From contig JAJUJL010000017.1 in assembly GCA_029265355.1 (NCBI GenBank), positions 39,080 to 103,079 on the forward strand: a DNA stretch of 64,000 nt. The letters run 5' to 3'. Of the stretch, positions 46,469 through 54,781 are shown piece after piece. The position numbers and the translations under genes are program-made. Numbering within the stretch: position 1 is the stretch's first letter; every line of letters begins with the position of its first letter. The DNA is from Chloroflexota bacterium. GTDB taxonomy: Bacteria; Chloroflexota; Anaerolineae; Anaerolineales; UBA4823. The notes below the pieces were generated by a model, which was not told where the DNA came from, ran no database searches, and saw only the letters and a list, made by a program, of their open reading frames with translations.

Positions 46469-47809
46469 ATGCAGAAAAACCGTAGGACACGGCGCATCCG
46501 TTTGTACCTCGCGCCCCCTGGAAGCTGGGCTGACCGGCAGTGGCGCGTTTTGCTGCGCCAGCGCAAGGCGTTGACTTCAGCCTGGTCTCGCTTGCGCAAA
46601 ACAAGCCCGTCCAGCCTGCTGGCTGGCTTGCTGCTGCGCCTGCTGCCGCCGTCGCTTGCCAGCCCGCTGCGCGCCGCCCTGCGCCGCCGTCGGTTGGACG
46701 CCTTGCTATCGGTCCGCCAGCAAGCCCTGGCATTGGCAGGCGAATTACGTGCCGATCGTCCGATGATCATCTTTCCGCCGAGCCTGGACTGGCACACGCA
46801 GCTCTTTCAGCGCCCGCAGCAGCTTGCCATGGCCTTAGCCCGCCAGGGAGCCCTGGTGTTTTATTTGCAACCAGATCCCGACCCCGCGGAACCCCCTTTC
46901 AAGGAAATGCTGCCCGGCCTGTACCTGTGCAATACAAGCCCAGAAGCCTTTGCGGATTTTAGCGCGCCGGTCATTTATCTGCTCACCTGGAATCGCGCTC
47001 ACGAGAGAGTCTTTGATCACCCACAGGTGATCTACGATTACGTCGATGACATTGCCGTCTTCGAGGGCAATTACGCGAGCATGAAACGCGACCACGAGCG
47101 CCTGGTGCGCACCGCCCGGCTGGTATTGACCACTGCTGAAAGGCTCTACCGCCAGACCCTTCCGCTGCGCCATGATGCTTTGCTCTGCCCCAACGGCGTG
47201 GAGCGCCATCACTTTGCGCAGGCGCGCCGGCCAGTCGCTGGTGAGATTGATGTTGCAGATGCGCCTGGCGACTTTAGAGCGATCCTTGCTAAGGGAAAGC
47301 CGGTTGTCGGCTATTACGGCGCGCTGGCGGCCTGGTTCGATTATGCGCTGCTCGACAGCCTGTGCAGCATGCGCACCGACCTTGAATTTGTGCTCATCGG
47401 CCCTGACTACGACGGCACTCTGCCGCCAGCCCTGCTCGAGCATTCCAACCTGCATTGGCTGGGGGTCAAACCTTACGACCAATTACCCCACTATCTGCGC
47501 TATTTCTCCGTTGCGATGATCCCCTTCCAACTCAACGATATTACCCATTCGACTTCCCCGCTGAAGCTTTTTGAATACATGGCTGGCGGCAAACCAGTGG
47601 TGATCACCCCTATGGAAGAGAGCATGCGCACACCGGGTGTACTGGTCGCCAGCGATGCGCAGTCTTTTTCTCAACAAATCGACCGGGCTCTGATCCTGCG
47701 CCATGATCCCGCTTATCTTTCGCAACTCGAGCAGGTGGTTGAACAAAATACCTGGGATATTCGCGCCCGCCAGATACTGGACGCCCTGGCTGCATCTGGC
47801 ACGGAATAA
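46469..47809 (+). CDS. TuaH-like glycosyltransferase (GT4 superfamily)
   Basis: 446 residues from ATG 46469; TTG 46457 is an earlier alternative. The N-terminal ~75 residues are highly basic. The GT-B domain has FPPSLDWHTQLFQRPQQLAM, IYDYVDDIAVF, YYGALAAWFDYALLDSL and KLFEYMAGGKPVVITP. It is a stand-alone relative of domains in the genes at 33157 and 42832. A strong intrinsic terminator follows at 47845-47893, making this the last gene of its transcript. Confidence 0.85.
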   Translation: MQKNRRTRRIRLYLAPPGSWADRQWRVLLRQRKALTSAWSRLRKTSPSSLLAGLLLRLLPPSLASPLRAALRRRRLDALLSVRQQALALAGELRADRPMIIFPPSLDWHTQLFQRPQQLAMALARQGALVFYLQPDPDPAEPPFKEMLPGLYLCNTSPEAFADFSAPVIYLLTWNRAHERVFDHPQVIYDYVDDIAVFEGNYASMKRDHERLVRTARLVLTTAERLYRQTLPLRHDALLCPNGVERHHFAQARRPVAGEIDVADAPGDFRAILAKGKPVVGYYGALAAWFDYALLDSLCSMRTDLEFVLIGPDYDGTLPPALLEHSNLHWLGVKPYDQLPHYLRYFSVAMIPFQLNDITHSTSPLKLFEYMAGGKPVVITPMEESMRTPGVLVASDAQSFSQQIDRALILRHDPAYLSQLEQVVEQNTWDIRARQILDALAASGTE

Positions 47810-47844
47810 ACCGCCGAAAGTGTTTAGAATAATTCGGTGATGAG

Positions 47845-47893
47845 AACGCTGGTCCAATCCCGGATTTCGCCAGCGTTAATCACAGTTTTTTTT
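47845..47893 (+). terminator. Rho-independent terminator
   Basis: A perfect 8-base stem AACGCTGG (47845-47852) with CCAGCGTT (47870-47877), a further AATCC/GGATT pair in the loop, and a run of eight T at 47886-47893. It lies 35 bases after the stop of the TuaH-like gene and before the ABC transporter. Confidence 0.8.
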
Positions 47894-47909
47894 CGAAATC
47901 TCTTCCGGT

Positions 47910-47939
47910 GAAACAGCCGACCGCGCGACAGGGTAAAAT
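47910..47939 (+). promoter_or_regulatory. Weak promoter candidate for the ABC-transporter block
   Basis: TAAAAT at 47934-47939 with GAAACA at 47910-47915, spacer 18, only three of six bases at -35. Its place just after a terminator and 33 bases before the permease ATG makes it the best candidate in the gap. Confidence 0.35.
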
Positions 47940-47972
47940 ACAACCAATCTCTCTCAAAGCACGAAGGTTGCC

Positions 47973-48797
47973 ATGCAGACCCACGAAGAATTTTACGATT
48001 CGGCTCGTCACCGATCACCACTGATCGACGAAGTGCAAGCGCTGATGCGCTATAACAACCTCGTGGTCCAATTTGTCTCGCGTTCATTGAAGACGCGCTA
48101 CAAACGCTCCACGTTGGGCGTCGTCTGGACGCTGCTCAATCCAATCCTGACCATGTTGGTGCTCACAGTTGTGTTTTCCAGCCTGTTCCGGTTCAATATC
48201 GAGCATTACGCGGTGTACATCCTTAGCGGGCACACCGCCTGGCTGTTTTTCTCCAATGCCACCAGCGCCTCCATGGGAGATATGGTTCTAAGCGGAGGTT
48301 TGTTTCAGCGGATTTACGTGCCCAAGTTGGTTTTTCCGGTCGCCTCGATCGGCGCCAGCCTGATTAATCTGTTGATCTCCTTGATCCCCTTGTTGCTGAT
48401 CGCGGTTTTCACCGGTGTACGCCCCACCCCAGCGCTCCTGGTGCTACCATTGTCGATCGTCCTGTTGGCGGCTTTCGCCCTGGGGCTTGGATTGCTGCTG
48501 ACAACTGCAGCAGTTTATTTCGCGGATATGCTTCCGGTGTATGAAGTTCTCTTGACGTTGTGGATGTATGCGACTCCCATCATCTATCCCATCGAAATTA
48601 TTCCTCCCAACTTGCAGTGGCTTTTCCGGCTCAACCCTCTGTACTATTTCGTACGCCTGTTTCGAGCGCCAATTTACGATGGCGTCTTTCCAGAATGGCA
48701 GGCCTGGCTTATCGGGGCAGGTTTTGCGTTGGCAGCCCTGGTAGTAGGTGCAACTGTGTTTACCTCTCATACCAATGACTATGCCTACCGGGTTTGA
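47973..48797 (+). CDS. ABC-2 type polysaccharide exporter permease (Wzm/TagG-like)
   Basis: 274 residues with six hydrophobic helices and the N-terminal VSRSLKTRYKRSTLGVVWTLLNP motif of ABC-2 exporters. MYATPIIYPIEIIP and LNPLYYFVRLFR are family signatures near the C terminus. It forms the channel of an exporter for a lipid-linked glycan together with the next gene, whose start lies 23 bases inside this one. No SD of note, but the ATG at 47973 is the only good start. Confidence 0.9.
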   Translation: MQTHEEFYDSARHRSPLIDEVQALMRYNNLVVQFVSRSLKTRYKRSTLGVVWTLLNPILTMLVLTVVFSSLFRFNIEHYAVYILSGHTAWLFFSNATSASMGDMVLSGGLFQRIYVPKLVFPVASIGASLINLLISLIPLLLIAVFTGVRPTPALLVLPLSIVLLAAFALGLGLLLTTAAVYFADMLPVYEVLLTLWMYATPIIYPIEIIPPNLQWLFRLNPLYYFVRLFRAPIYDGVFPEWQAWLIGAGFALAALVVGATVFTSHTNDYAYRV

Positions 48798-50292
48798 AGC
48801 ATCTATCGATCCAGATGTCGTCATCTATCTAGAGGACGTGGCAGTGCGCTATCGCGTGCCGCGTGAGCCAGTCTCTGGCATCAAAGAATATGCCATCCGC
48901 ATGCTGCAGAGACGATTGGCTTACGAAGATTTCTGGGCGCTGAAGGGCGTCTCGATGCAAGTGCGGCGCGGCGAGGTGTTCGGCGTTATCGGCAGTAACG
49001 GTTCGGGCAAAAGCACCCTGCTCAAAGTCGTTGCGCGCGTGCTGTATCCAACGCGCGGGCGAGTTGTCTTGCGTGGGCGGGTGGCGCCCCTGCTGGAGCT
49101 GGGAGCAGGTTTCCACCAGGAGCTCACCGGGCTCGAAAACATCTATTTGAACAGCGCTCTGCTCGGCCGTACTCGGGCAGAGGTGGAAAAGCTACTACCC
49201 GAAATCATCGACTTTGCTGAAATCGGTGATTTCATCAACTCGCCCATCCGAACCTATTCCACCGGCATGGTGGCGCGCTTGGGGTTTTCGGTTGCCACCT
49301 GCGTGCGACCGGATATCTTATTAGTGGATGAGGTTCTCTCAGTAGGCGACGCTCGCTTTGCCCGCAAGTGCCTGGAACGCATGTATAGCTACCAGCAACA
49401 AGGCACCACCATCTTGATTGTTTCACACAGCATGTCCACGATTGAAACTTTTTGCGAGCGAGCGATGTGGCTGCAGCGAGGCGAGTCCAGGTCGATCGGA
49501 CCTGTGGCACAGGTGATCCAGGAATACATCCAAAGCAGTTCACAGGCAGAGCCGCCTCCTGCGCGATCAGCCGAGCCGCGCGGTGCAAGCGCCCAAGGAA
49601 GCTCTCAGAGTGCTCAGCCAACCTATCACGCAATCGAAAAGATACCTGATCTGTTTCCCTCCGAAGGCATTTTTAACGTTGTTCGGGGATCATTCTCCGC
49701 AAGGCTTAAGTTCCCGATCGACCGCCGCGTGCGCGACTGCGCCATTTTCCACACAGATGACAGCCGATATATCCTGTATATCGGCACATACTTCTCCGAA
49801 GAAGAACAGGAAGAATTCAACGTCCTGGTCGCACGGGCGGGAGGCAATCGCCGCGCCACAGATACTTTCTATGGCAGCAGCGGTTTTCCGGAGGTTGCCT
49901 CGACACTGACCACCTATTCCGCCACTCCGGGTATTCCGTTGACGCCGGGCGAATGGAATCTGGTGACGATGACCTGGTCTGGTTACCCACAAGGCAGCCT
50001 GCGCTTGTACCTGAACGGCATTCTGGTGAACAAGCTCGAGTATGACCGCCGTTACAGCGACGGGCGCAGCCTGCCTTCCCAGATCGCAATCGGAATGCGC
50101 CCTGCCTCCTGGGAAGGGGAATTGATCGAGAACGAAGATGGCAGCATGCAGGAATCTCGTCCCAGCAGCACCATGGAAGTGATCGATAGTGGGCTGGAGC
50201 TGTGCGATCTGCGCCTGTATCCATACGCCCTTACCGAGGAAGAAATCCTGGAAATCTACCATCAAAGTGGCGCCACGGAACCAGCCGAGTGA
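48775..50292 (+). CDS. ABC exporter ATPase with C-terminal LamG/concanavalin-like domain
   Basis: About 505 residues; ATG 48781 is an alternative. The nucleotide-binding domain (~15-250) has Walker A GSNGSGKST, signature YSTGMVARL, Walker B ILLVDEV and switch SHS. It resembles Wzt/TagH/KpsT. After a Ser/Ala/Pro/Gln-rich linker (~255-300) comes a beta-rich tail (~305-495) with YILYIGTYFS, LYLNGILVNKLEY and ELCDLRLYPYALTEEEI, the pattern of a LamG-type jelly roll. Wzt enzymes carry a different C-terminal sugar-binding domain that reads the chain end, so this tail may be a functional replacement. Coupled to the permease by overlap. Confidence 0.87.
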   Translation: MTMPTGFEASIDPDVVIYLEDVAVRYRVPREPVSGIKEYAIRMLQRRLAYEDFWALKGVSMQVRRGEVFGVIGSNGSGKSTLLKVVARVLYPTRGRVVLRGRVAPLLELGAGFHQELTGLENIYLNSALLGRTRAEVEKLLPEIIDFAEIGDFINSPIRTYSTGMVARLGFSVATCVRPDILLVDEVLSVGDARFARKCLERMYSYQQQGTTILIVSHSMSTIETFCERAMWLQRGESRSIGPVAQVIQEYIQSSSQAEPPPARSAEPRGASAQGSSQSAQPTYHAIEKIPDLFPSEGIFNVVRGSFSARLKFPIDRRVRDCAIFHTDDSRYILYIGTYFSEEEQEEFNVLVARAGGNRRATDTFYGSSGFPEVASTLTTYSATPGIPLTPGEWNLVTMTWSGYPQGSLRLYLNGILVNKLEYDRRYSDGRSLPSQIAIGMRPASWEGELIENEDGSMQESRPSSTMEVIDSGLELCDLRLYPYALTEEEILEIYHQSGATEPAE

Positions 50293-51461
50293 ATAAACCA
50301 GGCATAGTCTTCTGCCGCTCGAATCCGGTCGCGCCCGATCCCAGGGTAGAAAAAGAAGCCCTGGCATTGGCGCAAGCCGGCTACCCCGTCCAGGTGGTCG
50401 CCTGGGATCGCAGCGCGGCGCTGCCAGCTCACCAGTTGCTATCCATCGCCGGGCAACAAATTGAGATCACGCGCCTGCCGATCCGCGCTGAATACGCGCG
50501 CGGCGTGCGCAACTTACCGGATCTGCTGCGTTGGCAAATCGGCCTGTTACGCTGGTTGCTGCACAAACGCTCGCAATTTACCATCCTTCATGCCTGTGAT
50601 TTCGATACCATTTTACCGGCGCTGGTGCTCAAGGCGCTTTTCGGCAAACAGGTGGTGTACGACATCTTCGATTTCTACGCTGATCACCTGCGCGCCACGC
50701 CGCAGGCGCTCAAAACCCTGATCCGCGTGGTCGATCGCTGGGCGATCCGCGCCGCAGATGCCCTGATCCTGGTGGACGATTCGCGCTGGGAGCAGATCGG
50801 CGATCTGCGCCCGGCGCGCAGCGCGGTGATCTACAACAGTCCGGCAGATCTGCGCCTGGCGCAATCGCCATTGGAGCAGGCCGAGGCGACCCCCTCAGCT
50901 TCCCTGACCATCGCCTACATTGGGCTGCTACAGGCGGAGCGCGGCTTGTTCGAACTGCTGCAGGTGCTGAAGCAACGCCCAGAGTGGCTGCTGCACCTGG
51001 CTGGCTTTGGCGGCGACGAGCAGCGCCTCCTGGCAGCAATTGCTGGCATGCCCAATGTGCAATGGCATGGGCGCGTGCCCTACGCACGCGCCCTGGAGCT
51101 CAGCCGCCAGGCCGATGTGCTGCTTGCTACCTACGATCCGGCCATACCCAATCACCGCTACGCCTCTCCCAACAAGGTCTTTGAAGCAATGATGCTGGGC
51201 AAGCCGGTCATTGTCGCCCAGGATACGAACGTAGACCGGGTGATTGCCTCGGGGGAATGTGGGCTGGTGGTGCCATACGGCGATCCTGCTGCGTTGCAAG
51301 CCGCCTTGGAACGCTTACAGTTCGATCCCGGCTTGCGCCAGCGCCTGGGGAACAATGCGCGCCGGGTCTACGAGCAACGCTATTCCTGGGAGATCATGCG
51401 CCAACGGCTGCTGGCGCTGTATGCTTCCCTGCAAGATAAGCAGCAGGGCAGATCGCCATGA
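50289..51461 (+). CDS. Glycosyltransferase family 4
   Basis: 390 residues from GTG 50289, overlapping the ATPase stop (GTGA). The GT-B fold shows FCRSNPVAPDPRVEKEAL, LQAERGLFELL and NHRYASPNKVFEAMMLGKPVI, the nucleotide-sugar grip with the E-x7-E motif. The start choice gives VNKPGIVF at the N terminus, a beta-strand normal for GT-B. The end overlaps the next GT4 (ATGA). Part of the export-block operon. The sugar is unknown. Confidence 0.88.
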   Translation: MNKPGIVFCRSNPVAPDPRVEKEALALAQAGYPVQVVAWDRSAALPAHQLLSIAGQQIEITRLPIRAEYARGVRNLPDLLRWQIGLLRWLLHKRSQFTILHACDFDTILPALVLKALFGKQVVYDIFDFYADHLRATPQALKTLIRVVDRWAIRAADALILVDDSRWEQIGDLRPARSAVIYNSPADLRLAQSPLEQAEATPSASLTIAYIGLLQAERGLFELLQVLKQRPEWLLHLAGFGGDEQRLLAAIAGMPNVQWHGRVPYARALELSRQADVLLATYDPAIPNHRYASPNKVFEAMMLGKPVIVAQDTNVDRVIASGECGLVVPYGDPAALQAALERLQFDPGLRQRLGNNARRVYEQRYSWEIMRQRLLALYASLQDKQQGRSP

Positions 51462-52612
51462 AACGTGTGCTCCTGTGTGCGAACACGGATTGGTATCTGT
51501 ACAACTTCCGCCTGGCGCTGGCGCGCTACCTGCGCCGGCAGGGGCTGGAGGTGATTTTGGTCTCCCCCTCCGGAGCCTACACCGCAGCTTTAGAAGCGGA
51601 TGGTTTTCGGTGGTTGCACTGGGAAGTCGGGCGCAAGAGCACGCTCCCTTGGCAGGAGCTGCCCGCGCTGCTGCGCCTGGCAGCGATTTACCGGCAGGTG
51701 CAACCAGACCTGGTGCACCACCACACCATCAAGCCGGTGCTGTATGGCTCGATCGCAGCGCGCCTGGCAGGAGTGCCACGCGTCATCAACTCGATCACCG
51801 GTCGCGGTTATATCTTCCTGGGCGAAGGGCGCCGCGCCCGGTTACTGCGCCTGGTGGTGAGTCCGATCTACCGCCTGGCGTTAAAACCCAGGCATACTAC
51901 GGTCATCTTCGAGAATCGCGTCGACCGCGATTATTTTATCCAACACCGCCTGGTCGCTGAGGTGCAAACCCGGCTTATCGAAGGGGTAGGGGTAGATCCG
52001 GAGCGCTACCAGCCTTTCAAAGAACCGCCCGGCCCGCCTGTGGTCGTTCTGGCGGCGCGCATGCTGTGGGATAAAGGGGTAGGGGTCTTTGTTGAGGCAG
52101 CTCGCTTGCTTAAAGCCAGCCATCCTGAAGCGCGCTTCGTGCTCACCGGCATACCGGATCCTGGCAATCCATCGAGCATTTCCGAACAAGTGCTCCAGGA
52201 TTGGCACCATGCAGGCGATGTGGAGTGGTGGGGATGGCAGGCCAACATGCCTGCTGTTTACCAGCAATGCCACATCGTCACGCTGCCCACCTTTTACGGT
52301 GAAGGCGTGCCAACCACCCTGCTAGAAGCGGCGGCCTGCGCGCGCCCATTGGTGGCCACCGACACACCTGGATGCGACCAGGTGGTCGAGGAAGGCGTGA
52401 ATGGATTTCGGGTGCCGCCCAATGACGCCAGCGCCCTGGCCCAGGCTTTGCAGCGCTTGCTGGTTGATCCCAGCTTGCGTGGTAGAATGGGGCAGGCCAG
52501 TCGCGAGCTGGTGCTGCAAAAATTTACCCATGAGCACATTAATCAAGCCACGTATGCAGTCTATCAGGAGGGAAAATCCCATCAGGCGACTGCCACTCCT
52601 ACGAAGGGCTGA
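51458..52612 (+). CDS. Glycosyltransferase family 4
   Basis: 384 residues. Typical GT-B: LCANTDWYLYNFRLALARYL at the acceptor side, HHHTIKPVLYGSIAARLAG, AARMLWDKGVGVFVEAA and TFYGEGVPTTLLEAAACARPLVATD for nucleotide-sugar binding. The style is that of PglA/WbpH-like sugar transferases acting on a polyprenyl-diphosphate intermediate. Its partner is probably the WecA/MraY-like protein next. Start ATG 51458 overlaps the previous stop. Confidence 0.88.
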   Translation: MKRVLLCANTDWYLYNFRLALARYLRRQGLEVILVSPSGAYTAALEADGFRWLHWEVGRKSTLPWQELPALLRLAAIYRQVQPDLVHHHTIKPVLYGSIAARLAGVPRVINSITGRGYIFLGEGRRARLLRLVVSPIYRLALKPRHTTVIFENRVDRDYFIQHRLVAEVQTRLIEGVGVDPERYQPFKEPPGPPVVVLAARMLWDKGVGVFVEAARLLKASHPEARFVLTGIPDPGNPSSISEQVLQDWHHAGDVEWWGWQANMPAVYQQCHIVTLPTFYGEGVPTTLLEAAACARPLVATDTPGCDQVVEEGVNGFRVPPNDASALAQALQRLLVDPSLRGRMGQASRELVLQKFTHEHINQATYAVYQEGKSHQATATPTKG

Positions 52613-52700
52613 GCCTCAGCCGGCGCTCCTGGCCGTTCGTTCGCCAAAGAAGCTTACCTGCATCAAGGGAACCCTTGTCTGCTAAGACTCGAGCCAGGCC

Positions 52701-53705
52701 ATGCCATACCCAAACCTTCGCATCACCCTGCTGACAGCCCTGGCTGCCGCACTTGTCGCCCCGTTGATCACCTCTCTTGCCCGGCGGGTTGGACTGCTGG
52801 ACAGGCCGGGCTTATACGCCCACAAGCAGCATGCCCAACCAATGCCCGCCTCAGGAGGATTAATCCTGGCATTGGTATTGTCAGCCACAGCGCTGTTGTC
52901 GGGCTGGCATAAGCTGCCGGGGCTGGCCGCAATCCTGGCGCCAGCGCTGATCATCTTCGCCTTTGGCCTGTGGGACGACCTGCGCGGGCTTCCGCCGTGG
53001 GCGAAATTAGCCGCTCAAACCGTGGCAAGCCTGTTGATGATTGGCATGGGTGCGCAGGTGAAGCTCTTCCCAGCAAACTGGCTCAATTTGCTGGTCACCG
53101 TCCTGTGGATGGTTGGGATCACCAACGCCTTCAACTTCGTCGACAGCAAGGATGGGCTTGCACTCGGCCTGGCGGCGTTGGCGGCGTCATTTTTCATGCT
53201 GGCAACCAATGGCTCCGGACAAACGGATCTCTCCATGTTCAGCGCTGCATTGCTTGGCGCTGGCACAGCCTGCTTTTATTACAACAACCAACCCGCGCTT
53301 TTCTTCTTGGGGGACTCGGGCTCGCAACTGCTTGGTTTCTTGCTGGCGGGATTGTCGATTTTGTATAACCCTGCCGGCTTTGAAATCGGGGCTTCCTGGT
53401 TCATTCCTATCCTGCTGATGGGCATGCCGATCTTCGATCTCACGCTGGTGGTCGTTTCTCGCTTGCGGCGCGGTCTGCCCATCTACCAGGCAGGCCTGGA
53501 CCATACCTATCATCGCCTGGTCGCCCTGGGGTTCGGTTCTGAGCGCGCGGTGATGACCATGCATGCAGCCAGTTTTACTCTGAGTATTTTAGCGCTCAGC
53601 ACTTTGGGGCAGCCCGTTGCCCTGTCTAACGCGATTTTTCTCATCGTCCTGGTTTTAGGCGCCGTGTGCATCTTCATCCTCGAGCAGCACCAGCGGTGGC
53701 ATTGA
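52701..53705 (+). CDS. Polyprenyl-phosphate N-acetylglucosamine-1-phosphate transferase family (WecA/MraY-like)
   Basis: 334 residues, ten or so helices. It would start a lipid-linked glycan by putting a phospho-HexNAc on undecaprenyl phosphate. Motifs: PMPASGGL, FGLWDDLRGL, NAFNFVDSKDGLALG, FFLGDSGSQLLGF and GLDHTYHRLV, all in the family order. The normally N- or G-containing DxxDG loop reads DSKDG here. It is the only initiating transferase seen, so it likely begins the chain of the whole cluster. Confidence 0.9.
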   Translation: MPYPNLRITLLTALAAALVAPLITSLARRVGLLDRPGLYAHKQHAQPMPASGGLILALVLSATALLSGWHKLPGLAAILAPALIIFAFGLWDDLRGLPPWAKLAAQTVASLLMIGMGAQVKLFPANWLNLLVTVLWMVGITNAFNFVDSKDGLALGLAALAASFFMLATNGSGQTDLSMFSAALLGAGTACFYYNNQPALFFLGDSGSQLLGFLLAGLSILYNPAGFEIGASWFIPILLMGMPIFDLTLVVVSRLRRGLPIYQAGLDHTYHRLVALGFGSERAVMTMHAASFTLSILALSTLGQPVALSNAIFLIVLVLGAVCIFILEQHQRWH

Positions 53706-53707
53706 TC

Positions 53708-54781
53708 ATGCAACCAACCACCCACTACAAGCCATCCTCCCTACCCCATGAGACTGAAATGTTGACCGAGTGGCATTTTCGAGATGATATCCTGGAGCTC
53801 TCCCATCGCTGGTACCTGCCTTCCCTGGCGTTCCTGCTAGGCTGCCTGCTCGGATGGGTGGCCTCCATGCTGCTTCCGACCACTTACCGGGCAGAGGTTC
53901 CACTGTATGTGGCATACAACGCAGATGCTTTTTTCCGCAATCCAGATGACTACAAAAACTGGCAAATGCAGCAGCTCACTGACCTGACCACCACGGATGA
54001 AGTGCTTTCGGAGACGCTGAAACGGTTGCGCAATGTCGAGCCCTATTGGCAGCAGGTGGAAACGCCCCAATTTCGCGACCTGACGCGGGTCATCTGGCGC
54101 AATACCGGGAAATGGCGCCTGGTGATCGAGCACCCCGTACCGGAATACGGCGTTCAGGCAGTGGAGACATGGAGCGCTGTTTTCCTGGAGTATTACACCC
54201 AGGCGCGCGCCAATGCCATCCGCCAATTCGAGGTGGATAAATTGATGCTGGCCAACGCCAACGCCCAGACCCAGCTCGAGCTGGAAATCCTGGAACAAGA
54301 GACCGCGCGCCAATCGGCACTGGAATGGCAACTGCGCTTGCAGCAGGCAACGGTCGAGACGCTGGATGAACAAACCGCTCAACAAGTCCTGGCTTCATTA
54401 TCCCAGGTGAAAAGTTCCTCGCTGGCATGGCAGTCATTGATCAACCGCACTCCAGTATCCAATGCCTCCCCCGCTGAGCACCTTTCCTGGTTGGGAGATG
54501 GATTGGAGCTTCTACGGCAAGATATCCAGCTCAATCGGCAGCAGCTCGATCTGCTCAAGCAGGAATACGCTTCTCTGAGCCAATTGTTCGCACAAGTCAC
54601 GCTTGCCGCACGCGGCCTGTCTGCAAACCTGGAAGTTGATCGCGAATATGTGGCGCCAGTAGTGCCCGAGGCCATCCGCCCAACCAGCCTGACCACCCTG
54701 GTTGGCGGCGTGCTGGGTTGTCTGCTATGGTTGCTGAGCTGGCTGATAGCGCCGCTGCGCAAGGTTTGGGGCGCGCGATGA
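53708..54781 (+). CDS. Wzz-like polysaccharide co-polymerase, copy 1
   Basis: 357 residues from ATG 53708; ATG 53759 is an alternative. Two membrane segments flank a large periplasmic/external helical region: ~38-58 and ~325-345, with a long coiled coil (~170-315) between. DDYKNWQM at ~80 and LSANLEVDREYVAP before the second helix are shared with the paralogue at 56352. Wzz-type proteins set the length of polymer made by Wzy. The stop overlaps the next ATG (ATGA). Confidence 0.82.
   Translation: MQPTTHYKPSSLPHETEMLTEWHFRDDILELSHRWYLPSLAFLLGCLLGWVASMLLPTTYRAEVPLYVAYNADAFFRNPDDYKNWQMQQLTDLTTTDEVLSETLKRLRNVEPYWQQVETPQFRDLTRVIWRNTGKWRLVIEHPVPEYGVQAVETWSAVFLEYYTQARANAIRQFEVDKLMLANANAQTQLELEILEQETARQSALEWQLRLQQATVETLDEQTAQQVLASLSQVKSSSLAWQSLINRTPVSNASPAEHLSWLGDGLELLRQDIQLNRQQLDLLKQEYASLSQLFAQVTLAARGLSANLEVDREYVAPVVPEAIRPTSLTTLVGGVLGCLLWLLSWLIAPLRKVWGAR

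Noticed and set aside
52664..52677. CAAGGGAACCCTTG palindrome before the WecA-like gene
   Set aside because: The pairing leaves only a two-base loop and there is no T-run or second copy; too weak to call an operator or terminator.
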